Translations under genes and position numbers: made by a program | The notes under the pieces: model-generated | What the model saw: the letters and a program-made list of their open reading frames with translations, nothing else | What the model was told of the DNA's origin: nothing | Databases searched by the model: none | Shown here: positions 12,631 to 24,962 of the stretch, piece after piece | Numbering within the stretch: position 1 is the stretch's first letter | Layout: each line of letters opens with the position of its first letter | Origin: Catonia carolina | Taxonomy: Eukaryota > Arthropoda > Insecta > Hemiptera > Achilidae | Direction of reading: 5' to 3' | Assembly: GCA_035578175.1 (NCBI GenBank) | Contig: JAQMRL010000007.1 | Coordinates: forward strand, 44,025,391 to 44,089,390 | Length of the DNA stretch: 64,000 nt

Positions 12631-13274
12631 GTAAATTATCGATAGCTGATAACCATACAAACGTATTACGTATTAGTCTATTTATAGTGTAACTTATTAA
12701 CCGGAGGCGTTCCGTTATGAACGTGTATTGCTACATTTTAAAAAGCCGGAGTACAACAGTATAATAGTAAACTTTAATAGGTTTTTTATACGCTTAACTT
12801 ATTCATGCTTAAACTAGGTAAACTTTTTTAAGAGTTAATTAGCTTCGATTTGAAACGCTTATCGATTTTGGCAGCTATCTTGGATCCACCATCTTCAACT
12901 GAGGCATTTTCTTAAATAGCATTGTGGTTGTACCATGTAGAATCGCATAAGAATAATTGCAATGGCGTATCGATATCTTAATCCGGTTTCACAGCCTTCA
13001 TAACCATCAGTAATTAAGAAATAAACATTTAATATTATTTTCAATTTTATGAGACCGCCTAGACTTTCTCATTTGTCAATTTTCCATTTGAGCAAAATGT
13101 GATCAAGTGGAGCTATAGGTTTTAGACTGCCTTTTCAATTTAGAAACAATAGATCCATCTTTAGTCTTCTCCTACCTATTCTCAAGAAATCAGTTAATAT
13201 CCATTGACTCTTTCTAATGTTCTATTGACAATGTAGTATTTTTTCGTTAATATGATAGTTCATATCCTGAAGAA
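12631..13274. other. K2P intron sequence, nothing recognised
   Basis: No repeat or coding signal recognised. Confidence 0.4.
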
Positions 13275-13660
13275 ATGCCCATAACAGGCAGGTGGAGTGT
13301 TAAATTATTTCCACTCGATCTGCTAGTTCCAGGGCTACAAAAAATTGTTCTGTTTCTTATCACATAATCAGCCAATTATATGACTGAAGCATTTAAGAAC
13401 AGAAGAGGTAGAGGTGTTAAAGACACTAGTCAAAGTTATCTCTTCTTAGTAGTAAATTTCATTATACAGCCAGACCATGTAGTGGATGAAGTGAATGTGT
13501 CATTTGCAGGGTAGAAAGTAGGTGCTTTTCAGAGGGCCTGGTATGCCGATAAGCATACTTTTCCACTCAGTGAGGAAGGCAATGGAAAACCACCTCACTC
13601 CTCGGTTTACTTATTAAAGCCTCTTGGGTTCAAACCAGCCTTTTGGCTGATAACCTAAAA
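13275..13660 (+). repeat. ~385-bp interspersed repeat, copy 3
   Basis: Same family: ATGCCCATAACAGGCAGGTG at left, CAGCCTTTTGGCTGATAACC at right. Confidence 0.75.
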
Positions 13661-13794
13661 AACAACATCCTGGAGAACAAAAATATTTGATGATAAACTA
13701 CACCGATAGTAGGTCTTTGACAGTGTTGGAAGGGGTTGATATTGGATAAGCTTAATTTTTTAATGGTTGAAAATTTTGAATTGAAATCTTTTGT

Positions 13795-13855
13795 AATCCA
13801 ATATGATCATATATCATCAGATATCAGCTGATCAGATATCATCAGCTGTTATCAC
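13795..13855. repeat. Short ATCAGCTGAT-rich palindromic cluster
   Basis: Overlapping ATATCATCAGATATCAGCTG units near 13810-13850 form nested small inverted repeats. Likely simple-sequence expansion. Confidence 0.5.
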
Positions 13856-14038
13856 CATGTTCAATCATAATTATAATCTGCTAGAATTTTAATTGATGTA
13901 TGTCATGCTTATTCCTCGTAACTATGTTACTTTTAAACCACAAGACTTTTAAAAAAAAGTTATTATGAAAATTATTTTTAATAAATTAAAACTTCCAATA
14001 TTTTTGACTTTCTAAAATTTTAAAAATTTATTTTTAAG

Positions 14039-14185
14039 TGGCGGTAGGAGTTCTGGTCGATCTCGTACAGCATCTCTAAGAAAATGGGGTCGTGGACCAT
14101 ACCATCAGGGTTCTCAACGTTCTGCCGACAGTGCACTTGCCTTGTCAGAAACTCTGACCCATTCATATTCTGACACTGAATGCAG
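14039..14185 (+). CDS. K2P potassium channel, exon c (M2-M3 loop)
   Basis: Acceptor TTTTTAAG ends at 14038; donor TGCAG|GTAAAC follows 14185. Phase 2 in and phase 2 out (1 + 48 codons + 2). The reading is rich in Ser, Arg and Gly (GGRSSGRSRTASLRKW, then SADSALALSETLTHSYSDTE) and should lie in the cytoplasmic loop between the two pore halves, where phosphorylation sites such as RTAS would be accessible. No motif identifies it alone; the call rests on matching splice phases and position. An antisense reading over 14020-14211 is a shadow. Confidence 0.8.
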
Positions 14186-14329
14186 GTAAACAGACCATCA
14201 GATGCATGCAACCTCTCATGTTATTGTTCCCACTTTTTTTTAACTGCTTCCATAAGATTCTAGAAAAAACTATTGGGCAGGTCAAGATAAACTGATAAGC
14301 CTAAATGTTAACAGTAAGTTAAATTTATT

Positions 14330-15600
14330 ACTAACCAATTCATTTGTTAGGCTACCACTACTTGTTTACTTCAATAAGCGTGTCATCTAATATTCTTTTC
14401 AAACAACACACAATTTCCCTCTGCAGACTTAGAAATTTTTTCATCAAAAACCTATTTCGAAAGGAATTCTTATGCACTGTAAAATGTTTCATCAATAAAG
14501 TTTTTTCTGCTCTCTTTTAAACAAATTTAGATTGGCGGATTTTTTAAAGCTTGTGATAATTTTTGGTGTATTTTCTGCCAGCATAAGCAGGTTTTTTGTT
14601 TAAACAATTTAGTGTTGTGATTGGCAATATAGTAATAAATTCTGTTTCTTGTGTTGTGAGAGGACATTTAAATTATTTAAAAAGGTATTTTGGATAACAC
14701 TTCAAAAATATACAAAGAAGGAACTGTGAGTAATTGAAGTTCCTTAAATAATAGTCCAAATGAGGTTAACGATTAGTTTCCACCATACACCTAATAGCCA
14801 TTTTCTAAATTTTAAAAACTCTTCCCTTGTAACTATGCGATGAATTACTCTAAATTAATATGGCATATCGAATATGAGATAGAATTAACCCTTTCTAACC
14901 CAGTGTGACAAAGAAGTCACACCGGAGTGAAATAACAGACATCAAAATTTTAGTTATTAGCGACTACTTTGGATTAAGAACGCTGGGTGTGAAGTTTAAT
15001 AATTTTCTATACCCTAGCCAGGAATCGAACTTGAGACTTCCGCTTTGCAGTGTAGCATGCTGACCATTGCACTATTGAGGCGACCATTAATTAGTTTCTT
15101 TTAAAAATTAATTTTAGTTTTAAATATTCGTGTTCATTTTGCTAAAATAAAGTAGCATTTCTTCGAATATGTCATACGTACGGACAAGTATAATTTTTAG
15201 ACTGTTTTTAAAAAGTGATTTTATCCATTTTATCAATATTTTTAATTGTAAAATATTTTGTCTTAAATGATGACTTTAAAATTAAAATCATATTTAGTTT
15301 TTTTGCTACAAATCCTAAGTAAGAGAATATATTTTGTTCTAGGAAGCCTGAACATAATTTTACATATTCATATTGTTGTATGAAACAATGAACAGATATT
15401 TTTTGTGTAAAGTCAAAAAAATTGGGATTGAAAGGGTTAAACCATCATAAGCTGCTGTTAGTAATTTTTTATCATTTAATCTTGCAATTTGTTTTATCGC
15501 AAGTACCCCTGATGATATTTTACTGTAGATTTGATCGACATAAGAATCCCAAGATAAAGATCTATCTAATGACACTCCTAGGAAACTTCACTGTTAAGAA
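14330..15600 (-). mobile_element. 5'-truncated jockey-like LINE remnant
   Basis: At 15440-15575 the minus strand reads MSLDRSLSWDSYVDQIYSKI then GVLAIKQIARLNDKKLLTAA, the reverse-transcriptase thumb region of jockey-type elements (LGVxLDxxLxWxxHI). The 3' part (14340-14480) matches sequences at 20410-20170 (reverse) and 31680-31760 (CTTGCTTCAATAAACATGTC-type), so all belong to one family. A SINE head is embedded at 15003-15090. Confidence 0.55.
15003..15090 (-). repeat. tRNA-like SINE head
   Basis: Minus strand: A-box-like TAGTGCAATGGTCAGCATGC and B-box GTTCGATTCC about 45 bases apart. No tRNA gene is called because the stems do not form a full cloverleaf. Confidence 0.5.
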
Positions 15601-16269
15601 CCTACATAAATTTTATGTAGTGAAGTTTAAACATTTAATGTCTAAAATTGGTATATCAAGATAAATAATTAAATAAACCTGTCATATTTGATGGTGTGCA
15701 CTACATAATAAAATTTCAGCTTTCAGTGGCTCAATGGAAAGGGATACTACTGCCCAGAACAACAAAAGAAAGCAATCCTGTTCAGCTGTTATATAAAAAA
15801 GCGTTTTTCCCATCTTTCTATGTCTTTTCTCATTACAATATTTCTGCTTGGAACAAGACAGAAATTAAATGGTTGATGGACATAAGAAATAGGGACTGAA
15901 TAAGACACTTGTGTTAATGCTCAGCAGAAGATGAAGGAAAAGTAATAAACATCTCAAACATTAATACCTACCTCACACCACATACACCACACTTGCTAAT
16001 AAGATCTCAATTCAAGAGATGTTTACTAAAAGTTCCTTTTTTAGTCATCAGTCTCTCGACTGGTTTGATGCAGTTCGCCAAGCTGTCTATCTCACACAAG
16101 TCATTTCATATCTACATACCTGTAACATCCTACATCTTTTGTAATTTGCTTTAAATATTCTAACCTTTGCCTCCCCCTACACTTCATTCCCTTAATATTA
16201 CCCTCCATTATTGATAGACCAATACCTGATGTCTTAAAATATGCCTCACTATAATCTATTTGAAATCAA

Positions 16270-17945
16270 CGTGCGGGTGAAGGTCATGCCACTTCCTCAC
16301 CTCGCCAACCCCACCAGTCGTCTGAATGATGCATCGCGGAGTATGTGTGTGCACTTGTGCCTACGCCTTCATCAGGTTTACATTATTTCACTTCGTGAAG
16401 TACCGTACGCTTAAAACATCTGACGAGACCAACACATAAATGTGTTATTTAAATCAACTTAAACTTAAACTTAAACTCATTCGAGAAGTTTAATTACAAA
16501 CAAAAGGAAAACTGCAATGGAAAAAATCTAAATCCAGTTTTTCTTTTGTTTGTAATTAAAAAAACTTCTCAAATGAGTTTAATTTTCATAGACGTTATTT
16601 ATATCATAAAATTTATTTATTTATTTATTTATTTATTTTATTTTTAGAATAAAATTCTCTACAATTTTCATTAAAATGTTTCGTGTTTTTATTCGCAATT
16701 TAACAGAGTTATTTTACGCTAAACTTAAAAAGCATATTTTCTAAGCCTTTTCTTTAATGTATTTACGTAGTTTTCTTAAAAACTAAAAGCGATACAGTTC
16801 TGGGACTCATTGTTTTAAGTTTCCTAGGTTAAATAAAAACCATAAGAAACCACTAAACATTTTCCTAAATTTACCTTTTCAAAATTTCAGTATTGCTTTA
16901 TTTCACTCTTTGCCCAGGGATCAAGGCAAAATCTTTCGCCAGGCATAACTCGCCAACGAAGCATTTCCGGACGTATATTTAGACAAACATTTTGTTACAT
17001 GTAATAACAATAGTATATACGTGGTGTAATTTGTATTATATTATTGTTATAATTGTTATTAATATGGTTTTATGGTTATTATAGATATTATATGTACGCA
17101 CTATTACAACGTAATATGGAATAATAGAAAAGTCACTGAAATAGAAACACGGTCATTATACTATGCGTCAGCAATGACTCTGTGATATTTTATGACTTTA
17201 TGAAGCTTACATGTATTGTTTTAAGTAAACAAACATGTTACAGCACCTTTGTCACCACACACAGGCCTATTTATTTGATTTTTATACTCTTTCGACCAGT
17301 TCAGATTAAAGTTTTGGATCATACAGATGTGCAGTTTCTTTGGCGGGCTTGTGTAAGTTTAGTTAATTCAATTGTTTAAGCGTGAAAGTTGAGATGGCTG
17401 CAAACAGTCCTAATCTTCGCAGACAATCCAAACAAATAATTTATAGGGTATATAATTATTTAAAAGAACTTGTGTGAAATTAATTCTTTGCGAACGGCGC
17501 TCAAGATTACATAAAAGGTAATTGACAGTTTATTTCTCAGTCGTATACAAATTTGTAACAGTCCAGTTTCTGTATGCATGCTTTAAAACATAAAAGATAA
17601 ATAATTATCTTTTTCGTTTAGGTAAAAAGGTTGGCGATGTTTTTATTAAGGTGCAGTTTGTATAAAGAAATATTAGGATAGAACTGTTCCAACGATCCGA
17701 AAGTTAAGCACAAAAATTAGGAAAATATATTGGGTAGAATAAAAAGGTTTCACATATCATAGTAGGCCTAATGTCTTATGTGTATCAGAGTAACCATTAA
17801 ATTTCTTGTCGTTAATAGGCAAAACTTTAGTCTGTTAAGAGAAAAGAAGTAGTTCAATTCAGTAAAGTTGAAGTAGTGTAAGAGGTATGAGGAGAAATCT
17901 TGCGGAAGGGAAGGGGAAGAAGCGCGTGACCTTCACCCGCACGAA
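16270..17945. mobile_element. DNA element inserted in the LINE, 8-bp duplication
   Basis: Inverted ends CGTGCGGGTGAAGGTCA (left) and TGACCTTCACCCGCACG (right). GAAATCAA flanks both sides (16262-16269 and 17946-17953), an 8-bp target duplication of LINE sequence. The inside has a 44-base-arm hairpin (16472-16515 with 16534-16579) and an ATTT run but no transposase. Superfamily not assigned; 8-bp duplications occur in hAT and P elements. Confidence 0.6.
16472..16579. repeat. Hairpin inside the 16270-17945 element
   Basis: AACTCATTCGAGAAGTTTAA at left pairs with the reverse complement at right, ending CTTCTCAAATGAGTTTAA, around a short GCAATGGAAAAAATCTAAAT loop. An (ACTTAAA) run precedes it and a TTTA microsatellite follows at 16612-16640. 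Confidence 0.65.
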
Positions 17946-18599
17946 GAAATCAAATGGACTCTAGCTTCTTCTGGTAAGATGTTTCCATATACTTTTTTTA
18001 TCCACTCGCCTAAGAACCTCTAAATTACTTATTTTGTTCACCTACCTAATCTTTAACATTTTTCTATAACACCACATTTCAACAGCTTCTAACCTCTTTC
18101 TTTCTACAGCCCCTATAACCCACGTTTCACTCCCATATAATGCTACACTCCAAATATAGTGTTTTAAGAAATTTTTCCTTATTTGTGAGTCAATGTTTGT
18201 AGTATGTAAGCTGTTTTCATTTCAAAGACTTTTCTAGCTTGAGCAATTCTACTTTTGATATCACTTGTGCTTCTACCATCCTTTGTTATTTTACTCCCTA
18301 GATAGCAGAATTCCCCAACTACCAGTTTGTTTTCATTGCCTACTATTAAATTTCCCATCTCTTCTAAACCACTCTTGCTGCTGCACAACACTTTCGTTTT
18401 GTTCTTATTAATTTTCATGAATAATCCTTTCTCATGATCTCATCCATTCCATTTAAGATATCCTCTAGTTCTTTCTTTGTATCGGCTAATACTACTATAT
18501 CATCGGCGAATCTCAGCATTTTTATTGTTTCTCCTTGAATTTTTATTCCTGCATCAAATTTTTAAGAGTTCATGTCAGATAGAAACGTATTTAACAAAG

Positions 18600-20130
18600 T
18601 TATAAAACATTAATAATGCATCATGACAAAGAAAAATATCAGAGTGCTAAATGGAAAAACTGCTGAAGTCCTTCATAAATCAACAGATATAACTCTGCAA
18701 TACAGAAAAAGTTGTAGGTTAGTTAGCAACAAGGGCTTTACAATTAAAAAAAATTTTTTAACAATTCTTAAGAGGTTACTGAAAATGGTTTAGAAATAGG
18801 TAGTTATTTATACCAGTATCATCAAGCAGAGTCAAATCAACAGGAAGTGGCATCAGATCTTAAACAATAGATTAGGGAAACAGAAAGATGTCAAGAAGCA
18901 AAAATGCAACCAAGTTTTAAATCGATTTGTGTTTAGCCCAGTTTCATAATGAGAAATTATGACCACCTATTGATAGTTTGTAAAGTAAAAAAACAGTGTT
19001 GTTAGATGGGTTTTCTACTATTGTTGTTAAAAAAAATTACTTATTTTTAGTAACATATCTGCTTCACTTATTATTACCTATTTTTAAGAATGGTGGTAGT
19101 CAATTTTGTTGAAAAATATAGGCCTATAAGTGTTTTAAACACAATTAATAGAATTTTTGAAAGATAAGTGTTCATTAGATTAATCCTAGTTATTGACTAA
19201 AACATTATTTCAGAGGATCAGCATTGCTTCCAAAAATAAAAATCAACAAAAACTGCAATAGTCTCACTTGTTAAGTAGATAGTTGATACAATGGATACAG
19301 GAAAGAACAACTTGCTTGTGTTTTTAGATCTAAGTAAAGCTTTAAATTGTGTTGATCATGGAGTCTTTGGTGTTACAGATGTAGAACTTGAATGGGTTTC
19401 AGTCTTACCTTATTAGTAGAGTATAGTGTGAGGATTAACTAGTTATTGATGGTAAACTTACAAAAATCTAATCTTAAAAACTTGTAGTCAAAGCTGGGAT
19501 TCCATAGGGGTTTATTTTAGGTCCCATTCTGTTCTTGGTAGCCTTCTAGTAAATAGTCAACCAGAAGTCATATTTAATGACAGAGCTTTAATGTTTCCTA
19601 ATGATTCACATACACATATTACTACACATATTACATACACATACACGTATAAAATCAAAAAACAATTTACTGACAGATACACTCAAAGTGATTACACATA
19701 TTAGTATAGTGCAATTTTTGAAATTAATGTTAACAATTAATTGCAAAAATATCAGTATTTTCAGTTCAAAAACAGTCTTAATGCAAAATAAAATATTGGA
19801 TTTGATCTCTTTATTCATAATAAATATCCTAGAACATGTATAGATAGTGAAGGTGTTTCTAGTAGTTGCATTAGATAGATTGTTGTTTTGGGAAATTTTT
19901 ATACTAATCAGATCCATGTTAAAACATCATCCGAGATATTTGCATTAAAACTGATTGCAACATTAAATTATAATAAATCTCTAACATCAGTTTTTATGCT
20001 CTAATCAATTTATTACTAAATTGTTTCAACAAAAAAAAGAGGTAGAAAATACATTAATAAATTGCCTCACCGTTTAAAATCTTGAGGTCATGCGTATTTG
20101 CTTTTAAAAAACGCAATACACATAACCTGT
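18600..20130 (+). mobile_element. Jockey-like LINE reverse-transcriptase remnant
   Basis: Plus strand around 19110-19560 reads RPISVLNTINRIFER, SEDQHCF, LLVFLDLSKALNCVDHG (palm motif A with FD changed to LN), and GFILGPILFLV (the VPQGSxLGPLLF motif with a stop in it). Part of 19319-19440 is repeated in reverse at 31800-31920. Many stops; inactive. Confidence 0.65.
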
Positions 20131-20214
20131 TAAATGACATTAAATATACTTGATTGGTGAAACATTTTACAGTATCTGTGAATGCCTTTTTAAATTCCTT
20201 TTTTTTAATAAATT

Positions 20215-20400
20215 TTTAAGGAAACATTTTATTTCCTTTTTGTTTTACGTTTGACTGTTTTGCAATTGCTGCTAATGCAGATGGTGTGAAGGATGATACA
20301 GTACCTACATGAAAAGATGAGTGATGATAAAATGCCAGACCTGACTGGGAATCAAACCCGGGATCCCGGGTTAGAAGCCAGTTGCTCTAACCAAAAAGTA
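20215..20400 (-). repeat. tRNA-derived SINE, reverse orientation
   Basis: Minus strand: TGGTTAGAGCAACTGGCTTC (A-box region) then GGGTTTGATTCCC (B box), followed by a body and the tail CATCTGCATTAGCAGCAATT and GCAAAACAGTCAAACG. The tail recurs at 21845-21890, 43880-43915, 50289 and 54918. Confidence 0.65.
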
Positions 20401-20639
20401 AACGTGAGATCAACTGTGTACTATTTAGTAAAAATTATAAGATGACACGCTTATTAAAGCAAGTAAGTCAGTAAGCATTAGCAATAAAAAGGCAGTAAAT
20501 GAATATGGTAGGTAAATTATTGTATGAACATAGTGTTAATATTTAAACTTTTTATTTTCTATCTTGACGTTTTCTGTATGCCCTTTTTTGGAGTCTCCTG
20601 GATACAGTAAATAAAAAATGCATAGATATCCAGTGCCCA

Positions 20640-21225
20640 TTCCAGCTATCGCCGGGTCTGGGTGTTCCCCAAGCCTCTCCATCTTCTTCTGTCCATCCAA
20701 CATTTCTCCTGTTCTATTCGTTCCCAGTTGTATCCCCGTCCCTCTACACTTCTCTTAACTTCATCCTTCCATCTTTTTCTTGGTCGTCCTCTTAATCTTG
20801 TTCCTTCCACCCTTCCTTCTTCCATTCTTCTAGGTAACCTTTCCTCCCCCATTCTCTTCATATGGCCATACCATCTTATCCTCCTTTTCTCCTCCCTCTC
20901 CCTCATACATTCCACATTTAGCTCCGCTCTAATCTTGGTATTCTTTATTCTATCTCTCCTTATCCTACCCTTTATTGCTCTTGAGAACGTCATCTTTCCT
21001 GCCTGTAACCTACTCCAATTCCTCTAATTCATCCCCCACGTTTCTGCTCCATACAGCACTGCTGGTGCATAATACAATGTATACATCATTAATTTGGTCT
21101 CCCCTGGTATCTTTTTGTCCCATACCAAGTGTTTTACCGCTTGGTATAATTTATATTTCCTCCTTTTTGCAACTGCTTTGTTATCTCTCCATCTATCTTT
21201 CCGTCTTCTGAAATCTCACAGTAAA
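20640..21225 (-). mobile_element. Non-LTR retrotransposon C-terminal fragment
   Basis: Minus strand: REREEKRRIRWYGHMKRM, RLRGRPRKRWKDEVKRS and WERIEQEKCWMDRRRWRGL, the typical C-terminal end of insect LINE ORF2 (RWxGHxxRM - GRPRxRW). This 115-codon stretch is open; upstream to 21225 the frame breaks. A different family from 16044-18600. The plus-strand ORFs here are shadows. Confidence 0.65.
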
Positions 21226-23035
21226 TAAAAAATATGAAAAGAATTAGTGGTAACTGTTGATTTTTGTTGTGTACAATCATAGACAAAATATGAAATAATA
21301 AACAAAGACATTACGTAAAATATTAGAAACATGTACATATATATACCTACATTTATATACTGTATATGATAATAACAGGACAAAAATTGAGAACATTGGT
21401 TTTATATAAATTAGTAAATAGTTACATAAAACACATTCTAGACCAGACAACGAATTAAAATCTTATTTTTCTGATATGTTGAAACTTCACTGATTCGGAA
21501 TTTGCAGTACGAATTCCGACTCGTAATTCGGACTATCAACTAGGTAATAGGTAGGGGTCATCAATCAGCGTCCTCAGAGCAGGCTCTTGTACAATAAGCA
21601 ATGTGAATCTTGTGGGGCTAGAAGATGAAACTTTCAGAGGAGCTTTTGGTACTGAAAACATCCAGGAAATAAGGTAACGGTTGGCAATAGATGAAGATGA
21701 ATTTGGAGCAGAAAACTTGAATAAAGATGAAATCGTAGCCCAGATACAATGAGATACAAAGAGACAGATATTGAAAATGAAGATGGTAGTGACAACGAAA
21801 TCAACATTAAAAAATTAAACTTTCTGTAGTTTCGCAAAACCTTTTTTTTGGTTTTACGGCTGTTTTGCAATTTCTGCTAATGCAGACAAACTACTTATTT
21901 CACAACACTAATACAATTTGTGGAAAGCGATAGCGACTTTCAATAATTTTATTTAACGTTCAAAAAAATAAAGCAAGAAGTTATTAAAAAACAATACAAA
22001 TGTAATCAAACTAAAATTTCAAATATTTTCATCCCCGTTACCAAAAGTAAAGATAGCAAATCTGACAATTATGATCAATTATCTACTACAATTATCTATA
22101 GTGGAAGTAAATAACTTCGTGTAAAATCAGTGAAAATTGTGAGTAGAGACAATAATGTACGCTACTTTAAACTGTTCATATTTCATATACAGTATATACT
22201 GAATTATTTTTGCAATTGATTATAGTACTAGTAGCAGTGCTTGTTTTGTAGATTAAATCCTTCTCTAGCATAGTGGACCCATGTGAATAAATTCACACAA
22301 TGTTCTTGGGCTTCCAATCATTCCTACCATTAAATAAATTATTTAAGTTAACAACAAACTTAACCATTCTTAGAAGAACGGTGAGTAATGATAAACCACA
22401 GTAGTACAATAGTTTTGTCCTGAAAAGAATGGTTTTAAACTGAAACTTTAAATGAAACAACATTAACACAATTCCAATACCAACTGAGTGTGTTGTGAGA
22501 TGAGATGAGAGATGACACATATCCTGCATGCTTATGGAATATGGCTATGGAGGGGGAAAATGTGGGAGAACCGCATTATATTACGCTGTATTACCGTTAT
22601 GTTGTAAACAGGATTTACTTGTTTTTATTTCGTAAAATGGAGCTCATATTAGCATCAATCTCAAGTTTAGGACTTTTGGCAAAATCAGGAAAGAATACTT
22701 TTAAAAAACCATGTAAAAATTATAAAACTCCATTCAGTAGAACTCTGTATTTAGGAGTTAATAGAATTCCCATTTAAAATACACATTTGAAGCGATTTAG
22801 CGTTTTAAATATATAGATGTTTCATATTTGGACACAATTAAATTAAATTTTATTTTATAATAAATACTGTAATAATTAAGTTTTAAATGGAATAAATGTG
22901 TTTTAAAGTTATTTTTCATCCTTTTCCAATAATAATCTATTTATTAAGTGTGAAATTAAAAATTTAACCACTACATCATACGTTCTAGTATACAATAGTA
23001 GTACCGTATTTCAAAAACTCTCCTAATTCATTAAA
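21226..23035. other. K2P intron sequence with weak transposon traces
   Basis: 21600-21760 plus strand contains LAIDEDEFGAENLNKDEIVA, reminiscent of the acidic C-terminal part of pogo/Tigger transposases; weak. 21845-21890 is a SINE tail. The remainder shows nothing recognisable. Confidence 0.35.
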
Positions 23036-23822
23036 CAAAAAATCTGGTGTGAAACACTCACACAACTTTCTCTTGCCAATGCAAATAATTAATAATAAAC
23101 CTAACATTAGTATTAAAACATTAGAAATGAACAAAAACTAACCTCAAAAACATAACCTTATTTTAATCATGAGTGAATGACGCAAAATGACAATCGAACT
23201 CAGTTTGGCTTAAAAATACGGAAAATCACGCTTTCACGCTAAACTAGGCTCTGTAGAGAAAAATGCTCTAAACAAAAGTTGTAGATCTTTTTTCTATAAA
23301 TTTAATTATATACACTTTTGTCGTAAAATGCATACTAAGACCGAAATGTTAAAAAAATCGATTTTTCTCAAGTTTTCGTGAGAAAAAAAACAGAAAATCG
23401 CAAATTACCGCTAAACTAAGCGTTATACAAAAAAATGTTTGAAACAGAAGTTGTAGGATTTTAAATTCTCTACAAGTTTTATTATATAAGTTTTTGCGCT
23501 AAAATTTATATTAAAGCCGTAATCTTAAAAAAACAACGTTTTTACGTGAAAACAGCCTCACCGAGAATTTCAGCAAACATGGCGCCTACCCTATCTTGTA
23601 GAGAATAAAAAATTGAGTAAAATAGGCGATTTTAAAAAAAATCGTAGGACCAGTTTTTGAGAAAATCGCAAAAAACTGAAAAATTATACGAATAAACTAC
23701 TACTTCCGGTTGACCGATTTTGATGAAAATGTTCGTGTCGCGTCCGGTAGTGGTATGTAACTTAAGTTTCAAGTTTCAAGTTCATACGATGTTCCGTTCT
23801 TGAGATATTCTGTTCACACACA

Positions 23823-23859
<37 letters not shown>

Positions 23860-23995
23860 CAATCGCTAAAAACATGTTTTTTGGGTTCAGGGGGTCTGAA
23901 AACGTATAGATCCGGTGAAAACTCGATTTCGAAAAATCGATATGAAAACAATACTTTCCTTCCTATACATTCATATAGGCAAGAGAAAGTAAAAA
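23036..23995 (-). mobile_element. HINE/Helentron-like repeat, copy 2
   Basis: Reverse orientation: AAATCTGGTGTGAAACACTC hairpin end at left, CTTTCTCTTGCC subterminal repeat, conserved body, (CA)n at 23817-23858, then CAATACTTTCCTTCCTATAC and GGCAAGAGAAAGT at right. Confidence 0.75.
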
Positions 23996-24218
23996 ATCTC
24001 CTAATTCAGACTCGTCTTCCCCCCACATATATTCCGAATTAGTGAAGTTTTACTGAACTTTAATAATAAGTATAATTATGTAGGTAGTGGTAGTAATATG
24101 ATTTATTTTCATATTGTAATCATATATGAACAGGTTACATAATTAATCGTATTCCATAAGTGTATATCGATGCTTAACATCTGTCCAGTCCATCTGCAGT
24201 GTATCTTTCTGCCTCCAG

Positions 24219-24316
24219 GTACCATGATGATCCAGATTTATCACTGGTAGGAGCAAATCCACCAAGGAATAACAAAAGACAGTCTCCATACCACACTCCA
24301 AAGAATTTACAACAGA
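24219..24316 (+). CDS. K2P potassium channel, exon d (M2-M3 loop)
   Basis: After a 10-kb intron full of LINE remnants, a strong acceptor (TCTTTCTGCCTCCAG) ends at 24218. The reading RYHDDPDLSLVGANPPRNN then KRQSPYHTPKNLQQ runs to a GTGAGT donor after 24316. It enters at phase 2 and leaves at phase 1, matching both neighbours. The stretch is short, hydrophilic and Pro/Asn-rich, as expected of the disordered cytoplasmic loop. It could be a cassette exon, but skipping it alone would break the frame. Confidence 0.8.
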
Positions 24317-24412
24317 GTGAGTACTATTTTGTTTTTTCTGATGAAAAAGAAAAGCTTTTAAAAGATGTAGATTAAATTAAATATATTGAAATATTTTGCC
24401 CAATACTTGTAA

Positions 24413-24790
24413 GGGGGCAGTTAAACTAGTTGCACTTAATATGACTGTTTCAAGGTAATAATAGAAATTACAGCTATGTATTTTCTCTCATGCTCAGTCA
24501 GATGAGTGACTGAAGTGCTTAAAGACATTAGAGGTATAATTGACAGTGATAGATTTTATGTTCTAAAAAGTGATAAATTTCATCATACAGTTATGAACGA
24601 AATAAAAGTGCCATTTGCAAGGTGGAGAAATGCTTTTTTGGCCCCTCAGATAATGAAAAACATATAACATGGATTATACCAGTCATTCTCAGTCCAATAA
24701 GGAAGACGAAGGTTCACTCCATTACTTGTCTTACTTAACAATACCTTAACGAATTTGAGCTAGCCTTTGGCGGTCGACCAAAACACAATA
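24413..24790 (+). repeat. ~385-bp interspersed repeat, diverged copy 4
   Basis: Recognisable by GGGGGCAGTTAAACTAGTTG, AACGAAATAAAAGTGCCATT and AGCCTTTGGCGGTCGACC. It is more diverged than the other copies and sits between K2P exons d and e. Confidence 0.55.
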
Positions 24791-24881
24791 AAAAAGATTT
24801 AAAAACCATTAATTTTGGAGCAGTTAATGAACATCACACATGCTTTCAGAACTTCTTAAAAAAGAATTACCGATGTTTCAG

Positions 24882-24962
24882 CTGTCCAAGAAGTCCGTAG
24901 TGTCATGGCAGCACCTCCTGTTCTTTTTAACAAATACGCCCTAGATAGAGAAGAATCATTTG
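24882..24962 (+). CDS. K2P potassium channel, exon e (M2-M3 loop)
   Basis: Acceptor GATGTTTCAG ends at 24881; donor TTTG|GTAAGT follows 24962. The exon is 81 bases, phase 1 in and phase 1 out, so it could be skipped without shifting the frame. It reads VQEVRSVMAAPPVLFNKYAL then DREESF. No catalytic motif is expected in this loop. The call rests on splice signals, conserved phase and open frame. Confidence 0.8.

Larger units (their letters stand above)
16044..18600 (-). mobile_element. Non-LTR retrotransposon remnant, interrupted by a DNA element
   Basis: Minus strand from about 18540: RFADDIVVLADTKKELEDIL (RT catalytic FADD box), NKTKVLCSS, CYLGSKITKDGRSTSDIKSR, YGSETWVIG, MWCYRKMLKI. After the insertion at 16270-17945 it resumes: GNIKGMKCRGRQRLEYLKQI and a C-terminal DRQLGELHQTSRETDD. 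Several stops and frameshifts make it inactive. The C-terminal segment recurs at 51045-51095. Confidence 0.7.

Noticed and set aside
20662..21211. Plus-strand ORFs rich in Leu/Ser/Pro
   Set aside because: Complement of a Lys/Arg/Glu-rich LINE C-terminal reading on the minus strand.
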